A DNA stretch of 64,000 nucleotides. Origin: Mesorhizobium sp. L-2-11 (GTDB lineage: Bacteria; Pseudomonadota; Alphaproteobacteria; Rhizobiales; Rhizobiaceae). Below the pieces are notes generated by a model that saw only the letters and a list, made by a program, of their open reading frames with translations, was not told where the DNA came from and did no database searches. The stretch lies in contig NZ_AP023257.1 of assembly GCF_016756595.1 (NCBI RefSeq), positions 434,001 to 498,000 on the forward strand. The letters are read 5' to 3'. Of the stretch, positions 34,177-42,107 are shown one piece after another; position 1 is the stretch's first letter, and each line of letters starts with the position of its first letter. Both the position numbers and the translations under genes were made by a program.

Positions 34177-34293
34177 GTGGCCGAGAAGCCCCTTCAATCG
34201 CATAGCAGCCTTGGCGTCGATACCATGACAGCGGATATTCCGCCGCCGCCTGACGCCGCGCGCACCCGCGCCCTCTATGCCGGTGCCGCATGA
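34177..34293 (+). CDS. 38-codon leader ORF overlapping the MFS start
   Basis: GTG at 34177 with GAGGAG 8 bases upstream; the frame runs 38 codons (VAEKPLQSHSSLGVDTM..., ending LYAGAA) to a TGA at 34291-34293. That stop overlaps the MFS ATG at 34290 in an ATGA arrangement. The MFS gene has no ribosome site of its own, so translation is probably coupled through this leader. The peptide is Pro/Ala-rich and has no membrane segment. It could be a small partner protein or simply a translational entry; either is inferred. Confidence 0.55.
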   Translation: MAEKPLQSHSSLGVDTMTADIPPPPDAARTRALYAGAA

Positions 34294-35537
34294 CAATGAC
34301 CGCGGCGCCGGCAGCGAGCCTCGGTCTCAAGGCCAACTGGCGGCAGTTCGCGCTTCTGGTGCTCATCAATGCGTTCGTCGGCGGCATGATCGGCATCGAG
34401 CGCACCGTCGTGCCGCTGATCGGCTCAGAGGAATTCGGGCTCGCTTCGACCACGCTGGTCGTCTCCTTCATCGTCAGCTTCGGCGTCGTCAAGGCGCTGG
34501 CCAACCTTGTTTCCGGACGGCTCGCCGACAAATGGGGGCGCAAGCGCGTGCTGGTCCTCGGCTGGCTGTTCGGCCTGCCGGTACCCTTCATGATCATTTG
34601 GGCGCCAGACTGGAACTGGGTCATCGCCGCCAATGCGCTGCTTGGCATCAGCCAGGGCTTCGCCTGGTCGATGACCGTCATCATGAAGGTCGATCTTGTC
34701 GGCCCGAAGGGGCGTGGCCTCGCCGTAGGGCTCAACGAGTTTGCCGGTTACCTCGCAGTCGGGATCACCGCCTTCCTCACCGGCTATCTCGCCAGTCGCT
34801 ACGGTCTGCGACCAATCCCGATCTATCTCGGCGTCGGCTACGCAGTGCTCGGCACGGTGCTCTCGATCCTGCTCGTGCGCGACACGCGCGATCATGTGCG
34901 TGCGGAACTGGCGAACCATCCGCGCGAGGCATCCCCGCTTTCCTTCCGCGAGGTCTTTGCGTTGACTTCTTTTCGGGATCGCAACCTCTTTGCCGCTTCG
35001 CAGGCCGGGTTGGTGAACAATCTCAATGACGGCATGAGCTGGGGCATCTTTCCGCTCCTCTTCGCAGCCGGCGGGCTTGGCGTGGAGCGCATCGGCATCC
35101 TGAAGGCCGTCTATCCCGTCACCTGGGGTGTGCTGCAGGTCGTGACGGGACCGCTCAGCGACCGTTGGGGCCGCAAGGGCCTGATCGTCGCCGGCATGTG
35201 GGTGCAGGCGGCGGCGCTCTTTCTCACGGCGCTGACCTCGAATTTTGGCTGGTGGCTGGTGGCGAGCCTCCTGCTTGGCCTGGGCACGGCGATGGTCTAT
35301 CCGAGCCTGATCGCTGCGGTGTCGGATGCGTCGCATCCTTCATGGCGCGCCCGCTCGCTCAGCGTCTACCGCTTCTGGCGCGATCTCGGCTACGCGATCG
35401 GCGCGCTGTCGGCGGGACTGATCGCCGACTTCTTCGGCCTGGCGTGGGCGGTTGCCTCGATCGCCGCCCTCACTTTCCTGTCCGGTACCGTGGTTGCCTT
35501 CATGATGCGCGAAGGTCATGCCGGACGAAGCAGTTGA
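34290..35537 (+). CDS. MFS transporter
   Basis: 415 residues with 12 predicted membrane helices. Loop 2-3 motif GRLADKWGRKRVLVLGWLFG near 71-90 and its repeat GPLSDRWGRKGLIVAGMW near 288-305 mark a major facilitator protein. It is of the drug/metabolite exporter type rather than sugar uptake. Expression is probably controlled by the divergent ArsR-rhodanese regulator, which points to a sulfur compound or a thiol-reactive toxin as substrate; that is inferred from context. Confidence 0.9.
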   Translation: MTMTAAPAASLGLKANWRQFALLVLINAFVGGMIGIERTVVPLIGSEEFGLASTTLVVSFIVSFGVVKALANLVSGRLADKWGRKRVLVLGWLFGLPVPFMIIWAPDWNWVIAANALLGISQGFAWSMTVIMKVDLVGPKGRGLAVGLNEFAGYLAVGITAFLTGYLASRYGLRPIPIYLGVGYAVLGTVLSILLVRDTRDHVRAELANHPREASPLSFREVFALTSFRDRNLFAASQAGLVNNLNDGMSWGIFPLLFAAGGLGVERIGILKAVYPVTWGVLQVVTGPLSDRWGRKGLIVAGMWVQAAALFLTALTSNFGWWLVASLLLGLGTAMVYPSLIAAVSDASHPSWRARSLSVYRFWRDLGYAIGALSAGLIADFFGLAWAVASIAALTFLSGTVVAFMMREGHAGRSS

Positions 35538-35640
35538 ACGTCGCCTCGGATGCGTCCGCCTCCGACTTCGTTGCCTTACGGGCCGAAACTGCGCTTACTG
35601 GCCGGATGACCGGGATGGCCATGTTCGACCTGTGGTGCCG

Positions 35641-36188
35641 CTATGAGCGCCGCGCGGAAGGTTTGCCTACCCGAGCTTCACAACCCAGCCCGCTCTGCTC
35701 CAGATCAACCATGCGGACGATCATCGCCGGGCGCGGATCGTAGGGCAGATCCACAAATCCCCAGCGCGCATAAAATCCGCGCGCGGCATCATCCAGCGGA
35801 TGCGTGAAGACGCACATGCTGCCGACGTCCTGGGACGACGTTAGCGCCGCGCGCAGAGCGAAGAGAAGCAGCGACCGAGCGTAGCCCTTTCCCTGATAGT
35901 CTTTGTGAACCGCGAGCTGACCAAGCAGGGTCGCCGGCACGGGATCGGGCTTGTTGCGCTGAAGCGGCTTAGGCGGCGCGGCTCGCTCGATCTGCCCGGC
36001 GCTCAAGGTGACATAGCCGGCGATCTGGCCTGTCTCCGCATCGCAAATGACATTAGCGCGCGGAAGGCCCGCAGCGTGATTGGCCCAGCCGTGACGCCGG
36101 AACCAGAGGTTCATCGAGTCCCGGCCGCATCGAATCTGTTGCGGTCGTCGGTTTCGGTGAGCGGCCGCGGCGGTGTTACTCCCGCCAT
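35641..36188 (-). pseudogene. GNAT toxin of TacT type, frameshifted near its N-terminus
   Basis: ATG 36188 gives MAGVTPPRPLTETDDRNRFD, then the frame must slip at 36129 to continue CGRDSMNLWFRRHGWANHA, the conserved FDCG...LNxWFRRHA element of TacT acetyltransferases. One missing T (GATGC for GATTGC) explains it. The remainder is intact: LLGQLAVHKDYQGKGYARSL (acetyl-CoA loop) and FYARWGFVDLP. TacT blocks translation by acetylating aminoacyl-tRNA. It overlaps the antitoxin stop by 13 bp, as usual. An internal ATG at 36114 would make a 157-residue truncated protein lacking the FDCG segment. Possibly an inactivated toxin, or a sequence error. Confidence 0.82.
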
Positions 36189-36439
36189 GCGGGATCGGTG
36201 CGCGCGAGCTCCTCGAGCGCGGCGACCTTCTGCGGCGGACGGCTGGCCCACGCCTCGAACGCCTCCCAGTCCTTGGCTGGGATGACGACTACGGGGCGCT
36301 CCAGCATGTCCATTTCGGCGGCTTCGAGCGCCCTGCGGCGGACGAAGTCGCTGAGGCTGGTGCGCGCGTGATCGGAGGCCGCCTCCAGGAGGGCGCGCTC
36401 CTCTTCGCTGACGCGCACGCTGAGAACGGAGGTTGTCAT
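36176..36439 (-). CDS. DUF1778 antitoxin (TacA type)
   Basis: 87 residues from ATG 36439 (ATG 36445 also possible). The N-terminal ribbon-helix-helix (TSVLSVRVSEEERALLEAAS; TSLSDFVRRRALEAAE) binds DNA. The C-terminal tail (VVVIPAKDWEAFEAWASRPP, EELARTDPAWRE) wraps the GNAT toxin. Order antitoxin-toxin with overlapping ends is typical. It would repress its own operon together with the toxin. The gene appears intact although the toxin is not. Confidence 0.9.
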   Translation of the reverse strand: MTTSVLSVRVSEEERALLEAASDHARTSLSDFVRRRALEAAEMDMLERPVVVIPAKDWEAFEAWASRPPQKVAALEELARTDPAWRE

Positions 36440-37179
36440 GGCCATTTTTCCGCGACCGAATAGGTGTGTGACAAGAGCATACACGAGTTCCGGCGGCAAT
36501 AGGAGCCGATCACGGTCGGCGCTCAGATCGCTCCAGTACTTCGGAACAACGAACGTCGCGAAGCGCCGAAGGCCGCCTTGTCCACGATGGGCCGAAACCA
36601 GCATTGCATAGGAGCGAAGGCTATCGCAGCGCCGACTGGATTTGGCGAATATGGCGCCCCAGCGTGGATGAAACTGATAACTACGTTTCCGCTGGGGCGC
36701 TATGAAATTGCGCTCCATTCTACGCCAATACGGCCTGCGGCGGGGCGGAACCCGCCACAGCGCTACGATTTGGCTGTGCGAGTGCTGTCCGGCGGCTCTG
36801 CGATGTTGCGTCAGCAATCTGCAGGGAAAACTACATCGATCCTTTGGAGCGCCAGTCATTCAGCGAACGAGGTGAAGGGTGTGCGGACCGGGCACGACCC
36901 CGACTTCGAAGTTGGTGCGCTCGAGCCTGGGCAGTTCACCGTACCCCGACATCTTCGGTCCGGACGATCACATCACCGCGGAAGTCCGCCCGCTCGGCTT
37001 CCGAAGCGCCGGAGGTTTGGCGAGCATCCGAGACTCGTCAAAGTTACTACGATTGATTGCATATCGCTTCCACAGCTAGGTGGGATGCCGAACCTCGCCC
37101 TTGCTCGTCTGCTGTGCGGAGCAAGGCAAAGGCCGGAGGTGACCCATTGCAGACGGTTCGAGATCGCGGGCGAAAGCAA
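36440..37179. other. 740-bp gap with a palindromic repeat
   Basis: The largest gene-free stretch in the window. It holds the palindrome at 36651-36703 and otherwise only chance frames: neither strand shows ribosome sites, conserved motifs or consistent codon bias. It separates the toxin-antitoxin pair from the AraC gene and may contain the remains of deleted genes. Confidence 0.45.
36651..36703. repeat. Copy 2 of the dispersed element, a full palindrome
   Basis: ATGGCGCCCCAGCG (36651-36664) pairs with CGCTGGGGCGCTAT (36690-36703) with one mismatch in 14 bp around a 25-base loop. The loop plus inner stem, read on the minus strand, carries GGAAACGTAGTTATCAGTTT then CATCCACGCTGG, which matches copy 1 at 9396-9429. 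A rhizobial short palindromic repeat. Confidence 0.7.
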
Positions 37180-38184
37180 CTAGACGTCATCGCGCCCACT
37201 TCCGAGCCGGTACTCTCCGGGAGACTGGCCCGAGTAGCGCTTGAATGCAGTTGAGAATGCAGCTTCCGAGCCGTAGCCAACAGTTTCGGCAATCCGCGCA
37301 AGGCCGGTTCGGCCGTTCCTTAAGAGTCTTGAGGCCTCGCGCATCCGGCGGCGGAACAAGTAGTGCATCGGTGGTTCGCCAACCAAAGCATGAAAGCGTT
37401 CTGCAAACGCTGCGCGCGATTGCCCGGCCACAAGAGCGAGCGACTCGATGGTCCACTTTTCCCCGCACGCGTCGTGAACGACAGCAAGCGCTCGCGCAAC
37501 GCCCGGGTCGCTCAGTCCCTTCAGCCAGCCGGTCTCATGCATGTTTTCGACACCATGGCGCAAAACCCGGGTGATCAGCGCAGCAGACAAGCGCGCAAGC
37601 ACAACCTCGCTGCCCGGCCCCGGCGCAAGGGCTTCGGCCATCAGCGTCTCGACATATCCCTTTAGCCAGCGCGACGCCGTGTCGTCCGTTCCTGCGACAT
37701 GTACCATCCTTGGAAGGCCAGAGAGCGCCGGGTGGTCGCTTTCGTTGAAAACGAATGCTCCGCAAACAATTACTGCTGGTTCACCACCGCCCCCGAACAC
37801 AATGCGGCCGCCTGTGCTCTCCGCAGCGACTTTCGCGCTCGATGTCGGCGTCATCTTTCTCGCATCGGGGGACCGTAAGACATGCGGATCGGCACGCGGC
37901 GCGATGACCAGATCGCCAGTCTTCAATAGCTGCGGCGGATCGTTGCCGAAAGCGATCTCGCACCGGCCCTCGGCAACGATGTGGATGCCACGCAAACCGG
38001 CCTGGTCGAAGGAGATTGCCCATGGCGCAGAAAGCTCGAGGCGGCGGTACCCGGCCGCAATGAAATGCAACTCGCGCATCATAGCGGCCAGCACATCCAC
38101 GGGGCGTTCCTCCAATTCAAGATGCTCGATGAAGCAGTTTAGACGATTACGAATGGAAACTCGCGGCGATTCCCTCCAATTCAT
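37180..38184 (-). CDS. AraC-family regulator with cupin domain
   Basis: 334 residues. N-terminal AraC_binding/cupin_6-type domain (SFDQAGLRGIHIVAEGRCEI; LLKTGDLVIAPRADPHVLRS; VVVLARL region) and C-terminal double HTH (WTIESLALVAGQSRAAFAER; ARIAETVGYGSEAAFSTAFK; YSGQSPGEYR). Complete. Divergent from the GST gene, 44 bp away, which is its probable target. The inducer is not evident. Confidence 0.9.
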   Translation of the reverse strand: MNWRESPRVSIRNRLNCFIEHLELEERPVDVLAAMMRELHFIAAGYRRLELSAPWAISFDQAGLRGIHIVAEGRCEIAFGNDPPQLLKTGDLVIAPRADPHVLRSPDARKMTPTSSAKVAAESTGGRIVFGGGGEPAVIVCGAFVFNESDHPALSGLPRMVHVAGTDDTASRWLKGYVETLMAEALAPGPGSEVVLARLSAALITRVLRHGVENMHETGWLKGLSDPGVARALAVVHDACGEKWTIESLALVAGQSRAAFAERFHALVGEPPMHYLFRRRMREASRLLRNGRTGLARIAETVGYGSEAAFSTAFKRYSGQSPGEYRLGSGRDDV

Positions 38185-38228
38185 TCGGGAGAGTTGCGCG
38201 AGCGCTCCGGAAAAAGGTGAAGCATCTC

Positions 38229-38902
38229 ATGTCCAAAATCGAGCTTTATGGCAGCACCCTATGTCCTTATGCGCAGCGCGTGAGGCTGGCCCTTGCGGAA
38301 AAGGGCTCTCCGCCACCGAGATCGAGATTGATCCGCGCAACAAGTCTGCTGATTTTCTTGCCATTTCGCCCACCGGCAAGGTCCCCCTTCTCGTCCATAA
38401 CGGCGTGCGCGTCTGGGAGGCGGCGGTGATCAATGAATATCTTGACGAGGCGTTCCCGGAGCATCCGCTGCTTCCCAAGACACCGGCGCAACGTGCTCTT
38501 GCGCGCATCTGGACCAGCTTTGCCGACTCAAGGCTATACGAGCCGACGCATCGCCTGCTGCTATGTTCCGATCCAAACATCCAGGCGAGAATCGCAGAAC
38601 AGTTGGGCAAGGAAATTCGTTTTCTCGAAACCCATGCGCTTGCGGCACATGACGGTCCCTATTGGCTCGGTGACGCGTTCAGTCTTGCCGACATAGCCTT
38701 GTTTCCCTGGTTCGAGCAGGTAGCGGTGCTGGAATGCTTTCGCCTGTTTCTCATGCCGGCTGAGTGCACCCGTATTCGGGCTTGGCGCGAAGCGGTCGCA
38801 CGCAGAGGGGGCGTACGATCGGCGGCGAGGTCATCCGACTTCTATGTGCAAGGGTATACTCTGTTGTTCGATCGATTGGCCCAAGGTGTTTCGGTCGCAT
38901 GA
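38229..38902 (+). pseudogene. Glutathione S-transferase, -1 frameshift after codon 26
   Basis: ATG 38229 gives MSKIELYGSTLCPYAQRVRL and AEKG, with the GST catalytic region CPYAQ (Cys-type, omega-like). Near 38306 the frame changes by one missing base to continue LSATEIEIDPRNKSADFLAI and SPTGKVPLLVHNG (glutathione-binding cis-Pro), then the helical domain to 38902. The joined protein would be about 224 residues, normal size. Everything after the break is well conserved, so the lesion is recent or an error. Likely detoxification enzyme controlled by the divergent AraC protein. Confidence 0.82.
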
Positions 38903-39063
38903 TGCTAGAGCCATGTGTCTGGAGGTTATCCCCGAAACGTTCTTGTCGGCTATCTCTGGAAGGCCTTAGCGGGATGTCTCCGACACTCAATCTCGGCGTC
39001 ACCGATTAATGCTCAAAGGGCGCGTCACATGGGAAATAGGCCGACGACTGAAGCGGGAGGATC

Positions 39064-39369
39064 ATGGTGCCAGCCTATATAATATTTGATGTCGAAATTA
39101 GCGATATGGCGCAGTACCAGGAGTTCATGGCGAGGGTGAAGCCCGAGTTGGAAACCGCTGGCGCAAGGTATCTTGCTCGTGGTGGTGTCCATAAGGTCTA
39201 TGAAGGAGATTGGCAGCCTCGCCGGATTGTTCTTCTGGAGTTCCCTTCAGTTGAAGCCTTCGAAACGTTTTATCATGGGCCTGCATACCAGGACCTGAAG
39301 AGCATCAGAGATGCGTGCAGCTCCGCGCGGCTCGTCGCTATCGAGGGGCTAGCACTACCTGAATCATGA
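39064..39369 (+). CDS. DUF1330 family protein
   Basis: 101 residues from ATG 39064 behind GGGAGG. The ferredoxin-like dimeric alpha/beta-barrel pattern is clear: YIIFDVEISDMAQYQEFMAR, ARYLARGGVHKVYEGDW, RIVLLEFPSVEAFETFYHGP, YQDLKSIRDACSSARLVAIE. DUF1330 proteins are small cytoplasmic proteins of unknown role. Single gene. Confidence 0.9.
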   Translation: MVPAYIIFDVEISDMAQYQEFMARVKPELETAGARYLARGGVHKVYEGDWQPRRIVLLEFPSVEAFETFYHGPAYQDLKSIRDACSSARLVAIEGLALPES

Positions 39370-39509
39370 AGTGGCCTCACGCAAGCGGAGGTGTATTCAC
39401 CAATGTGAACGCCAAACGCCGCAGAATACCGCCCGCCCTTCGACAGCAGAATTCCGTCCAGCGTGGCCAGTAGTAGCGGATCGCCGGAAATCGGAGATTC
39501 GGCGGAATT

Positions 39510-39586
39510 TGGCGCGCCCGAAGAGATTCGAACTCCTGACCCCCAGATTCGTAGTCTGGTGCTCTATCCAGCTGAGCTACGGGCGC
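39510..39586 (-). tRNA. tRNA-Arg (anticodon ACG)
   Basis: Read on the minus strand, the acceptor stem GCGCCCG pairs with CGGGCGC; the D arm begins GCTCAGCTGGATAGAGC; the anticodon stem CCAGA/TCTGG encloses loop CTACGAA with anticodon ACG; the T arm contains TTCGAAT. The CCA end is encoded (39510-39512). ACG-Arg is normally edited to inosine by TadA and reads CGN codons. Well formed with no mismatch in stems. No integrase or duplicated 3' end was found near it. Confidence 0.95.
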
Positions 39587-39720
39587 GCAACAGGCCATGC
39601 TTTGCATGGCCTCGCGATTCGATCCTTAACGACCGGCCGCGATGTGAGCTGTTCCCTAGCGACTGCATTTCCGAAAAGCAAGCCGATCCGACAAAAGTTT
39701 TGTTGTTCGTGGCTTCGAGT

Positions 39721-39798
39721 GGATCAGAGGGGGAGCGATCAGAGCGGGAGAGGATCAGACCGGGCGAGGATCGGGCGGGCGAGGATCAGGCCGGACGG
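39721..39798. repeat. Five imperfect 15-16-bp tandem repeats after the histidine kinase gene
   Basis: Units of the form GGATCAGAxxGGGxGA at 39721, 39737, 39752, 39768 and 39783. The last unit includes the stop codon of the histidine kinase (TGA at 39788-39786). On the kinase strand each unit supplies a TGATC; the repeat could have arisen by slippage and might vary between strains. Confidence 0.75.
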
Positions 39799-41273
39799 CG
39801 CAGGCCGTTGCGGGCCTGGTCGAGCCGGACCGGCTGGTCGGGGATGGTGACCGCGAATGTGGTGCGGCCGCCTCTGCTTTCGACAAGCTCCACCGTGCCG
39901 CCATGGGCGCGGATCAGTTCATAGGCGATGGCCAGGCCAAGGCCGGTGCCACCGCTGCGGGCCGAGCCGCGGAACGCCGCGAACAGGTTCTCGCGCGCCT
40001 TCGGCGGCAGGCCGGGTCCGGTATCGGTGACGGTGATGCGGCTGACGCTGCCGACGCGCTCTGCCGACACCTCCAGCCGGCGCACCACCGCGCTTTCCGC
40101 GTCCGCCGCCATCGCCTGGACGGCGTTGCGGCAAAGATTGGTGAGCACGCGAAAAAGCTGATCTGAATCGGCATCCACCTCGAAAGCCGGATCGACGGCA
40201 TTGACGAATTCTATGCCGCTTTCGGTGTCGAGCAGGCCGTGCACGTCGTCGACCAGCTGGCGCAGCCTGAGCCTGCGGCGCGAGGGCGGCGGCTCCTGGG
40301 TGCGGCCATAGGCAAGCACACCTTCCGAATAGGATACGGCACGATCGAGCGCGCGCAGCAGTTTTGGCGCGAAGGCCTGCACGGTGGGATCCTTGACCTG
40401 GCGCAGACGGTCCGACATCAGCTGCGCCGACGCCAGGATATTGCGCATGTCATGGTTGATCTTCGACACGGCGAGGCCAAGGTCGGCGAGATGCTTCTGC
40501 TCGGCGAGCATCTTTTGCAGCCGCTCCTGCATCTGCGAGAGCTCGCGCTCCGCAACGCCGATCTCGTCGGCGCGGGCAGCAGGGCGGATGATCCGCCCGG
40601 GGTCGTCGGGAGCCTCCGAAAAAGCCAGCATCGAGCGCGTCATCGTCCGGATCGGGCCGATCATGATCAGGTCTATGGCGGCATAGACCAGCATGGCGGT
40701 GAACAGCGAGATCAGCAGCGAGACGAAGGCGACGTTGCGCGAATAGATGAGCATGGCATCGCGCAGGCTGTAGTCGGGCATAATCAGCTCGAATTCCTTG
40801 TCGCTGTCGCCGACCGGGCCGAAAACGCGCAGCATCCGCTCGCCACCGAAAAACAGCGTGTCCAAAGCGCCGGTCATGCCCTCGACCAGGCCGACATTGG
40901 CAATGTCGACATGCTCGTCGACATGCGGCGGCATCTCAGCCACGACCAGAAGCCGCGAGACACCGCCGTCGCGCACGGCGATCGCCTTGGCGCCGATCGC
41001 CATCAGCACGTCGTTCTGGGCGGCGCGCGACAGCGAGGCCGGCTCTCCCTGCACCAACACGATCGAGACGGCCGCGGCGGTGCTCAGCCTTTCCTTCAGC
41101 CAACTCATCCGGTAGCTGGCGATCCAGGGCAGAAAGATGAGGACCTCGGCCAGGAGCACGAAGACGATGGTGAGCAGCAGGAGCTTTGTCGACAATCCAC
41201 GCGACAAAGGTACCCTCCGGGCGGCCGCGGTCGCCCGGTCGGTGCTTTCGTCCGCGGATGGGATTTCACTCAT
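39786..41273 (-). CDS. Sensor histidine kinase, membrane-bound
   Basis: 495 residues. Two membrane helices (about 29-50 and 181-205) enclose a periplasmic sensor of about 130 residues; a HAMP-like linker follows (IGPIRTMTRSMLAFSEAPDD). The phospho-acceptor is His274 in KINHDMRN, and the ATPase domain has DTGPGLPP and GGTGLGLAIAYEL. No response regulator gene is adjacent, so the partner is unknown (orphan kinase). The H-box (HDMRN) and ILASAQLMSDRL follow the pattern of rhizobial kinases seen next to yidC loci. Ends in the tandem repeat. Confidence 0.9.
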   Translation of the reverse strand: MSEIPSADESTDRATAAARRVPLSRGLSTKLLLLTIVFVLLAEVLIFLPWIASYRMSWLKERLSTAAAVSIVLVQGEPASLSRAAQNDVLMAIGAKAIAVRDGGVSRLLVVAEMPPHVDEHVDIANVGLVEGMTGALDTLFFGGERMLRVFGPVGDSDKEFELIMPDYSLRDAMLIYSRNVAFVSLLISLFTAMLVYAAIDLIMIGPIRTMTRSMLAFSEAPDDPGRIIRPAARADEIGVAERELSQMQERLQKMLAEQKHLADLGLAVSKINHDMRNILASAQLMSDRLRQVKDPTVQAFAPKLLRALDRAVSYSEGVLAYGRTQEPPPSRRRLRLRQLVDDVHGLLDTESGIEFVNAVDPAFEVDADSDQLFRVLTNLCRNAVQAMAADAESAVVRRLEVSAERVGSVSRITVTDTGPGLPPKARENLFAAFRGSARSGGTGLGLAIAYELIRAHGGTVELVESRGGRTTFAVTIPDQPVRLDQARNGLRRPA

Positions 41274-41589
41274 GCTGCTTTTTCTTCACGATCACTTGAT
41301 CGACCGAGATTAGGCTATTGCGGCTTTTTTGCCAATTTCATCCTCGTCCCAATTCGGGATAAGACCGCCCAGACTTCGGCCATTACTCCAGCCGTTGGCC
41401 CGAGGCACCGGAATGTCGAGGCCGGACGTCGGGGCCGCATTGACTTCCAAAACCCTTCTTTCTATAAGCCCGCTCACGCTCGGGCCATTCGTCCCGGCGC
41501 GGTTTCGATCGCGCCAAAGCCGGCCGGGCAAAGCTCCTGTTACACAGTGACAGAATCAAGAAGGGCCGCACCCCGCGGTATTGAAACAA
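41274..41589. other. Divergent upstream region, histidine kinase / rpmH
   Basis: 316 bp. Holds the rpmH promoter annotated at 41440-41468. Upstream of the kinase, GATCACTTGATCGACC near 41289-41304 contains a short GATCACTTGATC dyad. No other gene was found. Confidence 0.5.
41440..41468 (+). promoter_or_regulatory. Sigma-70-type promoter for rpmH-rnpA-yidC
   Basis: -35 TTGACT (41440-41445), exact 17-bp spacer, -10 TATAAG (41463-41468); each hexamer is one base away from consensus. It lies 122 bp upstream of rpmH. This is the best promoter match in the window, as expected for a ribosomal protein operon. Confidence 0.75.
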
Positions 41590-41724
41590 ATGAAGCGTAC
41601 CTACCAACCGTCCAAACTCGTCCGCAAACGCCGGCACGGTTTTCGTGCCCGCATGGCCACCAAGGGTGGTCGTGGCGTCGTCGCAGCCCGCCGCAACCGC
41701 GGCCGCAAGCGGCTCAGCGCCTGA
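41590..41724 (+). CDS. rpmH: Ribosomal protein bL34
   Basis: 44 residues, [20 protein letters not shown] followed by [20 protein letters not shown]: the classic L34 sequence and length. A component of the 50S subunit. First gene of the conserved rpmH-rnpA-yidC block. No strong ribosome site precedes the ATG, only AAACAA. Confidence 0.98.
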   Translation: MKRTYQPSKLVRKRRHGFRARMATKGGRGVVAARRNRGRKRLSA

Positions 41725-41740
41725 ACGGAAGACGAGATCG

Positions 41741-42094
41741 TTGCCCGCAACCGGCAAGCCAGTGGGAGCACATCCCAAGCGGCTTCTGAAGCGCGCGGAA
41801 TTCCTGGCCGTCCGGCGTGGCGAAAAGCGCCGCGGGCGGCTTTTTCTCGTCGAGGTTCTCGACCGCAGCGACGCAGGGGCGCCTCGCGTCGGCTACACGG
41901 TCACCAAGAAGGTCGGCAACGCAGTCGTCCGCAACCGCATCCGGCGGCGGCTGAGAGAAGCCGTGCGCACGCATGCCGCGGGTGACATGCAGCCAGGCAA
42001 TGACTATGTCATCGTCGGGCGCGAAGATGTGCTTGCCATTCCGTTCGGCCAGTTAAAGGCCGAACTCTCACGCCGACTGCGCGGAACACGATAG
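41741..42094 (+). CDS. rnpA: Ribonuclease P protein component
   Basis: 117 residues if begun at TTG 41741; GTG 41762 is also possible. [39 protein letters not shown] and RRLREAVR form the RnpA signature (RNR motif that binds pre-tRNA leader and metal). It helps the catalytic RNA mature tRNA 5' ends. 16 bp after rpmH and 13 bp before yidC. Confidence 0.93.
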   Translation: MPATGKPVGAHPKRLLKRAEFLAVRRGEKRRGRLFLVEVLDRSDAGAPRVGYTVTKKVGNAVVRNRIRRRLREAVRTHAAGDMQPGNDYVIVGREDVLAIPFGQLKAELSRRLRGTR

Positions 42095-42107
42095 GCCAAG
42101 GCTTTCG

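Noticed and set aside
36578..37183. 201-codon plus-strand open frame in the large gap
   Set aside because: Starts at TTG without a ribosome site, crosses a palindromic repeat and shows no domain or codon bias.
37541..38216. Continuous plus-strand frame through the AraC gene into the GST
   Set aside because: The first 680 bases are a shadow of the AraC gene; only the part after 38306 is coding, in the shifted GST frame.
39510..39586. tRNA-Arg as an integration site for a genomic island
   Set aside because: No integrase, no duplicated tRNA 3' end and no phage or transfer genes were found on either side.
39721..39798. CRISPR array
   Set aside because: Units are contiguous 15-16-bp repeats without spacers, and there are no cas genes.
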